64,000 bases of DNA from Prosapia bicincta (lineage: Eukaryota; Arthropoda; Insecta; Hemiptera; Cercopidae), in contig JBAIZL010000010.1 in assembly GCA_036971475.1 (NCBI GenBank), positions 7,620,950-7,684,949 on the forward strand. The letters run 5' to 3'. Within the stretch, counting starts at the first letter, position 1. Each line of letters begins with the position of its first letter. Below the pieces are notes generated by a model. It saw only the letters and a list, made by a program, of their open reading frames with translations, was not told the origin of the DNA and ran no database searches. A program made the position numbers and the translations under genes. Below are positions 48,301 to 63,300 of the stretch, in pieces.

Positions 48301-51300
48301 TTTGCAAAACAAAGGAACATTTATATGAGGTTTGGCTATAAAGAGCCTGGATTAGTATTGGCATAGCTACAGAACAAATGCAATAATACTGAACACCATA
48401 TAGCCTGTCACATGACAGCTTCTTCACCCATTGTTAGAATTCCTTCTGGCTCCTCATTAGTCCCTGCATTGAAAAAATGTACAGAAAGAACAGTATGTAA
48501 ACATCAAATTTCTGTACAAACAAGCATAGAGTGAAGATTCTTTATCACGAGTATAAGTGTTTGAGTGGTTTAAACAATTTAAAGATGGCTATAAAGACAT
48601 GAGCGACGACACCCACACAAGCAGCTCATCAACCAAAAATGAAGCTAATAATGAAAGAATTAGAAACCTTGTTCAACAAGATAACCATGGTATTAGAGCA
48701 ATGTATGACAAGGAAAGAGTCGGGTAGATTTTTTTTATGAAAATTTGAACAGGAATAAAATTTGTTCAAAAATAGTTCCAAGAGTCTTGCACCTGAATAG
48801 AAAGAATGCTGAAGAATGGTTTGTTCTGACATCTTAGAAAACTTCACAAGTGACCCTACCTTCCTAGAAATCACTATTACCTACAATAAATCGTTTTTTA
48901 ATTTTAATGTTACCCTATTTATGTCAGGGTTAATATTGTCAATATGTTCATTTATTGTATAATATGGTAAAAATTATACAATTCTTACAAAATACACTAA
49001 ATTCAAATAAAAGTTGACAACTGATTCTCCATTACTAGTAATATTTTGCTATAATGGGTAAAGCCGACAGTGACTCAGTCACTGGAAAGTTTTCACTCTA
49101 TAGTGTTATTAGAATACTGTTGTAATAAGTAATACTTCCACCCATATCCATCTTTTTAATTTTAATAAATAAAAATAAATGCGTACCTATCAAAGCTTCA
49201 ACACAATCTGCAATACTTTTGTCTGGGATACTGTGTTGAGTTATAAGATTGTAGGGAACAAAACAAGGTAGTTCGTCTAAGGTGATATCATCAAGCCCTT
49301 CTGCTAGTTGTTCTCCTCTTTCTTTTACCATTGCATTAATTTCATCTCGTGACAAATCTCGCAAACTTGGTAGGTCAGCCTGATTCCAATGACAAGGAGG
49401 AAGTCCAGCTTCTATTAATGCACGCTCTAGTTCTTTGGGAACCAGATAGCAGGGAGGTAACCAGTTATCATGAGGTTCAAATTTTGTTGCTATCATACTC
49501 TCACCAAATATCTTGCGTTTGCCCAAGCGGTACAAATTCAGATTGCTCACCTAATTAAGAAAATTTTACATATATTTTTAATAAAATAAGTACCAATAAA
49601 AAAATTGTCAGTTAAACATCATTTTACATGTATTATCTATTGTTTTACACAAAAAGAGTTACAGGAAAAAACAAATCTACTATGTACAAGTCCTCTACAG
49701 GCCTACTGTCTTTATTTTAGTGAGTTTCATAATGTTTAACCCTCCCTCGCTCCAGTTTGTATAAACCAGTAGAAGAGTAACAAATTCTGAATTTAAAATC
49801 ATTATTATAAAACAAGCATGGATCACGCGAAACTTTTTATTTTGCTCAAGGATTTTTGATTTCTTTATTATTTTGGAGTTTTTAAATGGGAAATTGATAA
49901 GCATTGGTCTAGAACTTGAGACAAACTCATTTTATCCCCAAAGATTTTTGATTATTTTGGAGGGTTTTGGACAAGAGAAATCGCTTGGCTCAGGTGTCAA
50001 CTTTGGGAAAATTCGGGATTCCACCCCAGTAGCACCTAGAGTTTCTGTATTATCCTTTCTAGCATCAGGCACGAGCCCAGACAAACATATTTTACGGCTA
50101 AGGATTTTTGATTATTCTATTATTATGGAGGTTTTTGTCCACGAGAAATCGCTTGGCATTGGTCTCAACCTTGGAAGAAATCGAGATTCTGCCCCAGTGG
50201 CTCCTAGGTCCCCATCCCCTGACAAACGTTTTTTCAACCTTTATTTATATATAAATTTTTATTTGTATTTTACTTAATTAACTTGTCTTATCCAAGCGAA
50301 GCACGGTCTCCAGGTACTGCAAAACAAAAACTAACATACCAAAATGCAATAAAAATGATGGATCACTAAATTAATATGCAGTCTATAACAGCCAATAAGA
50401 AACTGAAAATATTAATTTTCAGCTGCAGATCACATATGGTTTTACTTTTGAAGAAGTACAAAATAAATATTAAAAAGTTACTAGTTGTTTATGCAGCCAT
50501 AGAAAACAAATCAAGAAATCATTTTGTCCGTTACAATCGCATACATTGATCTTGTAACATGCTGGAAATTTTAGGTTACAATTCAGCATGTTGCATAAAT
50601 ATTTATTGTTTTTAGTTAATGTAAAATTGGCATAGTTTAAAAAAAATTTTTGTATGTTAGGTGAGGTAAGCCAATGAAAGGCCTTTTTGGATGTATAAGG
50701 GAGGGGATTCCGAACCATGTGCTAGGTTACAATGAGAAAATGCACTTGCTACATGGGCTTGCAATCGTTATAATTTTTTATTAAACCTTTAATGATTTGA
50801 TTTCTAAATTTATTAACAACACGGAAATGTTTTATTAGTGACTGTGTTACGTTTATTTTATTATTTTCAAAATTTAACAACATTATAAAAGTAAAACCGT
50901 GAAAATTATAATATATGCTAAACAAGCAAGTAAGTTCAAGTGATTGCCAAGGTATGTTTCCTCTCCCCCCCCCCCCCCCCCCCTGGCGAAAAACCTATTA
51001 CGGTTATCATCGCCTAACGTGCCGAGGTATGTTTTTAAATTAATTAAATATATACAAATCAGTAAATATAGGATACCAGCGTGCATTAACTTAACTCTGT
51101 CTTACAATAAAAATATTGAAAAGAACCCCAATACCACAAAAATAATCAAAAATAACAAATAAGACAAGTTAATCAATATTTCTAAATTATTGTTTAGCTT
51201 TGTGAAATTTTGAAAACAATAGCGAAAATCAATATAATATGACATTAAACATTATTTATTTCCTTACACTTTTTAAAAAATATTTTAACTTGCCTATAGT

Positions 51301-54300
51301 AGCACTTACTTTGCTTGTTAAGGACAGCCGTTTCGGGAGATGTGTCCCTTTGTCAACTCAGACCGTAACTGATCTCAAGGTTTATGTAGGTTAGGGTGGG
51401 ATTGGGATATTTTGGTGGTGTGGGTGTATTTTGTGTGTATTAGGAGTTATGATGTCAAAAAGTGTGTGTGAGTTGTAATGTAATTGTGTATTGAGTATGT
51501 GTGTAGGGTGTAGTTTGAAGTGCCTATATATTTCGTATTGTTCGGAACTATATTACATAGAACTGCAAGAAGTAGTAAACTTCACCAATACACTAATCAC
51601 AGAAACAAAAAATAAAATAAAATTAACACATAACAAAAAAATACATAACCTCAAAAACGCAGCAAAGTAAGTGCTACTATAGGCAAGTTAAAACATTTTT
51701 TAAAAAGTGTAAGTGATTACTAGTAGCTCACGCGAAGATGGAATCAACAAATGTTATTATTTATTTATTGTGAAAGTATATAAAAATAAACTTCCTTCAA
51801 CGAACCAATTTGTTTGATTGGAATAATCAACTTAACTTCACTAAAACTGTTAAGAAACATGTGTGCCGGGCCGTAAATCCCGACGAAAAGTTCCTAAAAT
51901 AACATCATGTTTATATTACTGTCAGCATTTATCTATCAAACAAAAATCATCGTAATAATATCTGTAAGTAGTGTGAAGCTTGTGGTTTAATACTGAGCAT
52001 TCATTTCTCCAAAAGTAGCAACACCAGCTGATTTAAACATAATTTTAAACAGCTGTATGAATAAACATAAAATGTTACTATACAAGAATGTAGGGCCTAT
52101 TGGGCTGACGGTATTCGGTTCAGCCTACAGCGCCGTCGGGCCAATTGGCCCGATGTGGCAGCTAAAGTGTTAAAATAAATACTAAGAGGTCCACAGGTTA
52201 CTTAATGTTAGTTTATAAATTATACATTCATCATCTCTCTGAAAAGCTCCAGCAAAGGCAGAAAAATAGCAACTCTGTTTAGATAATATCAACAACAAAA
52301 CTACGATGATTACCTGTTTGGATCTCAAATGGCTCAGTTTTCCTTCATGCACTGCTTCATATGTGCAATAGAGATAAGTAGTGATTGCATACTTCAAGAA
52401 AGAATCTCCAATTGTTTCTAATCTCTCTAAATTAATCCCGTCATTGGCATTAGACATTGTAAGTGCTTGTAGTAGGACACTAGGGCTCGGCCCAGGATGG
52501 CCTATTAGGTCAGGTTGTTTATCGAAGCAAAATAATGTCACTGCAAACAACGTTAATTTAATTAAGAAAAAATTAAAATCTAAATTTCAGCATTATAAAT
52601 TATTGGTTTCTGGAATTCTTAGACAATACATGCCCAATAGGTTTTTGTTTTAAAACTGAAGCCGTCTTCTTAAAGTTACAAATACGAGTGCGTGTAAATA
52701 AGGAACTTCACTGTCAGACGGGATCTCATAATGGTATCGAAATACTCTTTGTGCAGCTATCTTGATGCTACCATATTAATAATACACACTCACTGTATCT
52801 GTACAGTCCTTAATGTTCCACTGCTTTATTGCAACTACAGGTCACCCTTGATTTGTTTGACGGAGCTCTCAGTGTCACTCCTGTGGCCGTTTCTGAAACA
52901 TCTTATTTACAGCAGTATGATATTATGTCTTGACTTTATAGTTTTCTGTGTTGTTAAGTTGGCTGATTGCTTTATACGCATTCGTGAAGTCAATTACATT
53001 TACATTTTGTACGCGGTTGTTTGGTGATTTGAGCTTTGTATAATTTTTGCTGTTGAGTGGACAGATTTATTTTGGCTTCGATTTTAGTGAGGTGTGGATT
53101 TTAGATGTTCGACCTTCATTGGGGCTCATAAACGAGGCACATGGGTCGATTCCTGCGCATCAGAGGCGGTGCCGGATCTGTGACTATTGCCGACAGATGC
53201 GGATGGGAGGAGCGTTCTGCTCGATTTTTGAGAGATGTAGTCAGTTTGACAATGAAATCATCTAGGGATGGGGTGTTAAGTCCCGCAGCTATTACCATGT
53301 TTTTCACATACCACAAGGAGTTTGTGATTAGTCTGAGCGTGACGTTTTGGAAAGAGTGCAGCTTTCTCTTTGAAGCATCACTCAGAAGGGAAGTACCAAG
53401 CGGGAGCTGCATAGGTGATGATAGGTCTGATGTACATTTGGTACACCATCAGCCTGACGGTCATTGAGATCAGGTTCCCAGCTCCAGGAATGACAGGGAA
53501 AAGCTTTTGGCAGGCGCCAATAGCCCTTCCGATGGCACGTCGGAGATGGGGCTGAAAGGTGACCTTGTTGTCAAGCGTCACCCCTAAATACTGTACTGTG
53601 GTTTTCCATGCTATGGGATTGTATGTTGGGAAAGAGTTGTGCGACAGGACAAACTCGTTTGTTAGTAAAACAAACAGCTTCAGTTTTCTCCGGGTTAACT
53701 GCTATTCTCCACTTCCAAAGCCACGGTTGGAGAAGGTCTAGTTTTCTCTGCATGTAACTGACTCCAAAATTGATATTAAGGGTGCAATACTGAAACATGG
53801 AGTCATCAGCAATGAGTCGCAGTCGGACAGATGGGTATAGGGGGGCGTCGTAGTTGTATAAAAGATACAATAACGGCCCCAGAACTGAACCTTGAGGCAC
53901 TCCGGTCTTGATCGGGCGTCGTGTGGATAGATTACCTTCGACATACGCCTGGAACCATCTGTTGTCTAGGTATGACCCTGTATGGTTTTTAAATCAAAGA
54001 ATGGGATTGGATTTAAGAATATTTTTGGATTCAAAGTGTGGGATTTGAAATCCAATGGTTTTAAGATGTACGAGTATTGTAAAAATAAGAGAGAAGTTAT
54101 TAGGCAATAGTACATTCTTAGTGGTAAATAAAGAGAGAGAGAATTTTTGAAAATATATAGTGTCGTTTAAATATGGTAATTTGTGGCTTACAGGAAGTAA
54201 GCAGTTTTGCAGATCCCAGGTAGTGGACTGTGAAAAATACAGCTAGTAGTAGGTTAGGAATGTTGACACAAAAAGAGACAAATTCAAAGAAAATTTTAAT

Positions 54301-57300
54301 TAATAGATGATTTGAAGGAATTTTAATAAGAAGTAATTTAATGAAAAATTTAATTGTGAGTGAAATTTATAAGAGATATAGTAATGAGTTTAAAAATTTG
54401 AAGAGATGTAACTATGTAATCATAAAGTTTGAGAAATAAAAAGTTTATAAAGAAGTTAGAATATCAAAGTAAGTGATAAGAGTATGTAATTTTTTTTAAA
54501 ATTTAATAATGTAAATTAAATGATTAATAAATAATGTAACAAGTTATAAGATTTAAATTGAAATTAAAAGACACATTTTTTAAAGCAAATTAAAGATAAA
54601 GGTAATTAAGTAATTAACGAACATTGTGCAATGGTATAAAGCGTATATGTGTCAATATAAAATGTTTATGAATACAAAAAGTTGATTATAGGTTTATTTA
54701 AAAATTTTATTTTTTAGTTTGGAAAGGATATTAAATCCAAGAATTAATATTGTTTATGTTATGCTTCATGTCGAGTCAAGTTTGTTCTAATAATAGAATC
54801 AAAAGGGTTTATGATATGTTTCCCAAAGAAAATAGTTTGATTGTTAACTTAAGAGTTGTTCGTAAATCGTTAAATTTAATAAAAATAATTAAAGGGAATG
54901 TGAAATAACACATTTTTTTCAAAAGGGGGGAAAAATATGTAACACACTTTAGATGGTGTTACATATTAAAAAAGGAAATTTCAGAAAACGAACGAGAATG
55001 TATTCAAAAATATAACCATTATAGAACTAGATAAAAAAAACTGTGATTTGTTAGAAGTAAATCAAATCTCTGGTTGGTAGTGGCATCTGTAGGAAGAGTT
55101 TAAAACAAAAATTAAAGTAATATGCGCACATCGTAGCTAGGACGCCTGATTGTTACTAATAATTCAATTCTCTCATAAGCAAGATGTAAGGGAAGAAACA
55201 TGTCTTGTAGTGCGAGGAGCGAAGAAGTTTTTTATTTTAATTTTTTTAATGTAACAGATAAGTTAACTCTTGAAATCGGGATGTAGAAGGCAACGGTCGT
55301 CTCCAAGAGTGAGGAAACGTTTTGTTTTAAATTTTTAATGTAACAGTCTTTTTTTTAATTTCTTGGAATCAGAATGTAGAGGACAGCGCACATTGCCAAG
55401 AACGAAGATGGAACGCTGAGTTACTGAAGCCTTTTTCAAAACCATGACCGAGGGAATCTTGTAAGGTTTTTCCAATAGAAGGATGCGAGGCTACACCTTG
55501 TTAAAACAGCTAAGTGAACAAATTCAAACTTTGGTGAACTATCACAAAATTTAAATGCCTAAAAAGTTTAGTACAAAATTAATAAACTTTAAATTTTTTA
55601 CATAAATGTAATTTATGCATTATTTGGTGCATTTGTTTTCAGTTTAAATTGTAAGAATTAATTATGATAAGAGCAAGCAAACTCGAAAACAGAGTCATTT
55701 CAGCCATTGATTTGTTAATATGTAAATTTCCTCATAAGTCAATTGTTAAATGTTCACTAATCAGTAACTAACGCAATGTTTCAGAAATATGTATTTTGGT
55801 TTGTAACTTTATAATTTTTTTTGCTAAATAAAATATGTTTAATTTGTTTTAATTGAAGATTAAGAGAGCAATTATTTAACGAGCACACAAATCCCATACA
55901 TCTTAATTTAATAAGCCTTTAAACAATAATTTAATAAGACTTTGCAGGTCATCTTCTAAATATGTAACTATAAACTGCAATATTTAAAATCAGCTTTAAT
56001 TCATAAGAATTAAAGCTACCAAAAATAATTTATAGTTACAACAGTGAGTAAAAGAAATTCTCTTAGATTGTGCCAGTGGGAAAATAAGTTGTTGTGGCTT
56101 CACTTTAAAAGGTATCAAAACAGTTCATCTATTACTTTTATAATTTAAATACTGGACTACAACCATTTACTTAGTGATAATTCTCAAGAGACTCATTTTA
56201 CATTAGTTCATTGTTCAAATATAAACCAAATTCTAAAAAATGCATTTGGCTTCTAAACCAAATTCAAAATACTTTTAAACAAGTTGTTTAGTTATTCTAG
56301 AACAAATTCTAAAGTAAACCATTGAAAAAGGCATCTACTACGAATTATCGGTACAGTAATACTTCGACTTACACTGCCCCGTCTTACGCGATTCCCAAGT
56401 TACGCGGTTTTAAATCATTCTGTCAGAGTTACGTAGAAACTGGCCTGTGCTGAAAGAAAATACCTAAAAGAACTTTTATAGTGCATGAAAAGAAAATATT
56501 TCCGGGTTTTAAGGCCGCCAAAGACCGATTGACAGTGTTGGTTGGCGCAAAGACATCTGGTGACTATAAGTTGCAATCTCTAATAGTTTATCGCTCAGAA
56601 AATTCAAGGACATTAAAATATATTTCTAAAGCTAGTTTGCCCGTGATTAGGAAGTCGAATCGGAAGACTTTAGTGACAGCTTCCCATTTTCAGGACTGGA
56701 TTGGTCATCATTTCATACCTCAAGTCAAAAGTAATTGTCGGTCTAAACAAATTCCTGTTAAAGTAATTCCTATTAATTGACAATGCACCTGGCTATCCTC
56801 TTACTACTTTAACTAATTTCGACACACATGTGAAAGAGATTTTTGCCACCAAACACAAATAATTTGCTTCAACTAATGGATCAGGGAGTCATCAAAACAT
56901 TTAAAGTTTATTACACAAGAAGATCATTTGTGCATCTGCATGAAGCGATGAAACAGAAACGCGAGCTCTCTGTTGAAGATTTTTGGAAACAATTCAATGT
57001 GTTAGAGGCTTTGAGAATCATTGGACAATCTTGGAATGAAATTTCACAAAATAACTTTGAATGTCGTTTGGAAAAAGGCGTGTCTATTTTTTCGCCACTG
57101 AAACTTAAGCGGAATCAGTGCCAGAGTATGATGAGATTGCTGATGTGATTGAAGAATTTATTGGTTTTGCCAGACAACTAAATTTTGAAGTGGATAGTGA
57201 TGACGTTCAAGAACTGCTGGAATTACACAACCTGAAGCTGACAATTAATTGATGTGTTCATAGAAATCTGTGTGCAAGAGCTCGACCTTAAAAACGCAGA

Positions 57301-60300
57301 TTCTTTAGACCCAGTTGATGTAGAAGATGAAATGACCATTAAAAACTTGACAAAAGGCCTTAGTTAAATAGAGCAAGTTTTGGAAAATATAAACTCCAAC
57401 GATGAGTGAATTTCTGTCACAAAACACAAAAATTAGCGAGTTTCGAGGTAATTCTGCGTGAGAAAAAACATCTTCAATTCTTCAAACGAATTTAGTAGAT
57501 TTTATGAAGTTTTCTATGTCAAAATAACTTCTTTTTTATTTACATCTTTACAACTAGTATGTATATTACATAATATTTTGTTGTATTATGTATTTGAGAT
57601 TTTAATAAATACACATTTTTCTTATAAATTATTAGTTTATTTAGTCTTTCCTAATTAAACATGATTCCTATGTGATTGTATGTAAAATTATACTCCGACT
57701 TACGCGAATTCGACTTACACGGTTATCACTCGGTCCCACCTATCGTATCGAACTAGAATTAATTCATTATTAAATTTAATTATTGAATAAATATTTGATA
57801 AAACTGTATTAACATCAAGTGGCATCCACTACAAGTTAAAAAAAACTGTACATAAACTTGAGTGGATGAATAAAATATATTTTATTAACGATTGAAAATT
57901 TGAGCAAGTATATACAGGGAGAGTTTGAACTTACAGAAGGAATTGAATGATGGTAGTAGGAAGTTGTTGGGTTGTCCCTATTCAGTATTGTTGCTTTTCC
58001 AAGATTTTTGGCATTTCCTTTTCTCACAATTCACAGAACAAATATTTTCAAGAGCTCCATTTGACAATTACAAATCAATTTACAGACACTTCAAATTTGA
58101 AAATTGGCATCATTGTTAAATTTTATTGACATTATTATTGACTACTAATAAAGAAAAACTTCGGACAAATGTGTATTAGATCTTACCAATAATATGTTTA
58201 CTAGATGTACACGATCTCATTTTTTCTTCCAATATTTATATTCAGCTACTTTCATAATTTTGATAAATAATTCATTTAAACATGTAGTGGTTTTTGTTAT
58301 TTTATTATTACACGTTAGATATTATGTTAGGTTAATATCTTTGGTATAAGTATATCTTAATTTTAACTTTAATTATTATAATATATACTTTTCTCTCCTT
58401 TTTCACAATACGAGTACAGTAGAGTCTTGTTAATACGAGGTAGATGGGATCGGGCGAGACCCACTTGGATTACCGAAAAGACTCGGATTACACGGAACTA
58501 TGTTCCTGTGCATTAGAAAAAAACAGGAATTTTAATTAGCAATATTACTATAGTTAAAAATTCACTAAATAAGTTTATAGAACTTTATATGAACATTTCT
58601 TGGAATCCCGGCTCATTTCCTTTGCATACAGTATTGATATTAACTTTTTTCGGAAGGTCAACTCATTTTCTTTGCATACTGTAATGATATAAACATATCT
58701 TGAAAGCCCGACTCATTTCCCTTGAATACCTAATGGCAATAAACATTTCTTAGAAACCCGACCCATTTCCATTGCATACCATATAATTATAAGCATATCT
58801 TGGAAGCCAGACTCATTTCCTTTGCATACCGTATGACTATAAACATTTTTTGAAAAGTAAACTTATTTCCTTTGCATACCAAACTGATAAAAACATTTCT
58901 TGGAAGCTCGACTCATTGCCTTTGCATACCGTATATCTATAAACATTTCTTGGAAGCCCAGCTCATTTTCTTCCAAACATATAAAATAAGCTTAAATAGA
59001 AATAGGCTCGAATTTAAAGGAAGCTCAAAATATCATGACTTGGATTTTCGAGACTCTACTGCATTTGTCAGCTTTATTTAATGTTAAATATTATGTTAAA
59101 TGAAAACATTTATTCTTATGAAAATGTAACTATAGCAATATAATCATTTTAATAATTCTAGCAAAATGTTTATCTTCTTAATATAAATAAATCTACAATA
59201 TTAGCTAGATGCTTAGAGTTTTAATTATTTTGTTTTAAAGATCTAACTTGAGAAACTAAAGGACATTGGAACTATTACAAGTTATTGTGGTAATTAATTA
59301 GTCCGTAGAGTGTAAGATGATACAGTATTGTACAATATCAAGAGCACAGTGGTAAAATGTATCACAATAAAAATATTGCCTAAAATCCCAATACCACAAA
59401 AATATGGAGGTATTGGCAATATTTTTATTGTAATAAGATGATATATCAAATTCAGTCAAAAATGTTGATTTTTAAGATTAAAGTGATTTACAACATATTT
59501 GTAATGAAATGGTAGTTACTTATTATACGGAGGTCACTATTGTAGAGGGATTTTTCATACCGGGCTCCAAAAGTGACTACATAAATCATATCTTAAGGCC
59601 ATATGCATAATAAATTTTATTTTACACGAAAGGTTATTTTTATCAAGTTAAAGTTGGGTTACATAGAAGTACTACAACCACGTATCCACGGCGTGTCATA
59701 CTATGTATACATATTCTTAAATATACCTATAAAGTGTCCGGTTAGGATAGATTTGGTTGTAATTTTATAGAACATTACCTCATTAGTCAAGTGATCTCTA
59801 TTCTAGCCTTACATATGTACATTTTTTTGGTTAAATGTATAAAATTACAACCAAATCTATCCTGCCTATACTTCATAGGTATATTTCAATATAGGTATAT
59901 AAAATTAACCTTCTGTGCCAATAACAAAATTAATAATTACCAATTTAGATTCAAGAAATGTGTTCGATTCATTTTATATGGATTGCATTGGGATGAGCAA
60001 TGTTCATTTTTACCACATTTTAATAACATATGTATAATAGGAGCTTCCATATAATAAGTGAGTACCAAATTCACTGTCACATCACTTTCTAGGTGAATAT
60101 AAATTATCAGATGAAAATTACAACTAACAAATTTACCTACCCAAATCCTCGTCATCATTACAATCATCATCATCATCATCACTATCAGGAGAAGAATCTG
60201 AAAGAACACTAATTACTGCAGTAGCTTCTGAGGTCTCAAGCCTATCAATGTCACTCAAAGATGGTTTGAGTCTATCTGGCATCCCATATCCATCCAAAGG

Positions 60301-63300
60301 AAAGTCTAGCTTATGATGGACACCAGTAGTTTCTATTTCTGACTTTGCCGTCTCTCGGTTAATAACAAATGGAGATTCTTGAAACACCACCATTCCGCTT
60401 GACATGATATACTCCTGGTGTTCTTCTCTTGCTTTATTAAATCTTTTAATTTCATCTTCTACTTCCTTCTATATAATAAAACAATATAAAACTTATTAAA
60501 TAATTATAAAAATTACAAAACAATTCATTTAATACCAATTGTGTTTAAAAATGGAGGCAAAATTTTAACAATTTCGTTGATATAGTTAACATGTGTTATT
60601 TCAATTTCTGTTTATTTATTGGTTTATGTTGCAGTAAGTACTACTATAGTTTTTATATTGAAGCACTAGATTTACTTATCTTTAAAAATATTTCTTTTCT
60701 CCATGTTGTACACTCCAAAATATCATTTTGTGCACCCCACGATTTCAGTTTCCTAAATTTCTGTCCTCCAAACCTTGTACTATACTTGTACAAGATAAGA
60801 AAAAATACAGAAGTGTGTGTTTGTTGGTCATTTATTGATTCTCCTTAAAATTCTTCATAAATAGAGGACATCTATTCTTCATTTTACCATGGGACAGGTG
60901 GAGTAGTGGTTGTGTAAAGGTAGAAACACATTACTATCACTAATGCAAGTTATATTATCCATGGTGCAAACCTATCCATATCTATTACAAACTAGTTGAC
61001 CTTCAGCAGAAAACAATGAGTTTCAAACAACAAACTAAAGCAACAGAGTTTATAGTAGGGATGTGATTGGATGTAAAGATTGGAAACATTGAACATTAGA
61101 CCTTCGTAGTGAAAACAGTACTGCAAAACAAGAAATCAAAGCAGTCCATCCACCCTTTATATAATGCTAAATAAGTTACAGAACAGTCATTCAGCAAACA
61201 TATACCCAGGTCTGATCTAACTCGCTTAAGGAGATATCCACAAGATCTGTTCATATAAGTAGCTACTAGAGTTAGAATCAACCAGCATTAAAAAGGGAAT
61301 TTGTCACTATGTGTTCAATATGTTGTAGACTATAACTTGCTAGCAAGAATTACCAATAAATGGTGAGTTAAAGGAGACAGCTGTTTGAACAGTTAATGTC
61401 TGTAAGAGAATTATTAAGTTTATCGAACAGCATCTACATAATCTTGGGTTAGAATGGCTACCTTAAGTCTAGTTCAACATTTTGTAATGAAATCTAATAT
61501 AAAAAGGCCTTTATTAGACACATTCCATCAACTGTAATTGCAACAGGTGGAATTTGTTGATTTAGGAGGTATGTAAACAATCCCTCCTTGATATATTTGT
61601 GCATCATGATGTAGTTATTTTTTTTTCAAAAGCAACCAAATGAAGGTCTATTTATTAACTGTTCTTCGTCAGGCTTGAATTTAGAAATAGCAGCTAATAA
61701 TTTCTACTAAATTTAGCCGAGAACTCTTTCGGTGACCTACTAAGAGTACCAAGTTTAGCACAAAAGGCCTTACTGAAACCCATTGGTAACCTGTACAGAT
61801 AATTTCTGAGGCTGATGGTCTCCTTGCTAAAAGAAGTGGGGAACTCTATATCTGTTCTATCTTTGTTAATTGGCTTAGACTGATCACTGACTCAAGACAC
61901 AGGCTTGGACTTTATTTCACATTAAGTTTCTACACATGATTAACCTATAAGAGAAATTCTGAGGCTGATGGTCTCCTTGCTAAAAGAAGTGAGGAACTCT
62001 ATATCTGTTCTATTTTTGTTAATTGGGTTAGACTGATCACTGACTCAAGACACAGGCTTGGACTTCATTTCACATCAAGTTTCTACACATGATTAACCTA
62101 TAAGAGAAATTCTGAGGCTGATGGTCTCCTTGCTAAAAGAAGTGGGGAACTCTATATCTGTTCTATTTTTGTTAATTGGGTTAGACTGATCCCTGACTCA
62201 AGACACCGGCTTGGACTTCATTTCACATCAAGTTTCTACACATGATTAACCTATAAGAGAAATTCTAAGGTATGCAAGAACCCATAGAAAACTTGATTCC
62301 AGCAATGAAGAGTGAAATCAGCAGAAAGAGTATTTGCTTCTAACAATAATAAGATAAATTTTTTGAAGTTTTTTAATAGAAGGGCAGCTGTACTTTTGTA
62401 CTAAGAATTCAGCCAAAATAAACAGATTTCGGCTTTTTCTATCAGACAGAGAGCTATTAAACATTTTGTTTGACAGATGTTGGTTTGGTCAGATAATGAC
62501 TGTTTTATTAGCACGTGTTGTTTATGTTGCAATTTTGTTGTAATTTATTCTAAATCTTATATATCAGTCATTTTGTTTATTTAATTTGTAGTTTGTGTAA
62601 TTTTTGTTTAGGTTTCCCAGTGAGTGGTTTTTTGCTTTAAATTTATCTTTCGGTTATTTATTATATTTCATTTTTATTGTTAGAGATATTACTTATAAAT
62701 ATAATGCCTAAATACATTTTGGGAAGCGATTTAATGCAAGATGTGTTGATTTTAGACAGTGACAGTGAAACCTATCTAGGCCGAGGTACATTCGACATAT
62801 CTTTCATTGATGAACTGAAAGGAACTGTAAATGACCCGATTTTAGAAAGTTTTCCAAATTAAAAAAAAAAATATCTCTAAATTACATTTTCTTTTAGGTT
62901 TAAAACGATACATAACATGTAATATTTATTTTCATTACAATGTAAATTATGAATAGCGAAGTGCAGTGATGTACACTGTTGCTGTTTTATTTTTCTCACT
63001 TTTATATACACTTTTCAAACAAGCATAGCACTATCTATATGTAAATAATCGATTCATATGTATATATTTCCTAAAAGCTTGCTTCATTACCTTTACAACA
63101 ATGTATAATTTTCTGTAAATATGGTATTTGTTATATGTCGGGAATTTTTTATATTTTACCTAAAAACCTCCAGGTAGATAAAGACAGGGGCCTACTAAGA
63201 GGCTAGGCTTGAAAGTGTTAATCACTAATGAAATTTATTTTTTTTCCAATCTATTCAAGGAACAAATAATTGTTGTATCAATAAACAATAAAAATTATAC

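Noticed and set aside
49736..49760. piggyBac-type end TTAACCCTCCCTCGCTCC
   Set aside because: No matching inverted end within reach.
52731..53027. 98-codon plus-strand frame
   Set aside because: Cysteine-rich by chance, antisense to Dicer-1 and next to a LINE end; no homology that I recognise.
60150..60185. CATCAT-type trinucleotide repeat
   Set aside because: It is the aspartate codon run of Dicer-1 exon b read on the other strand.
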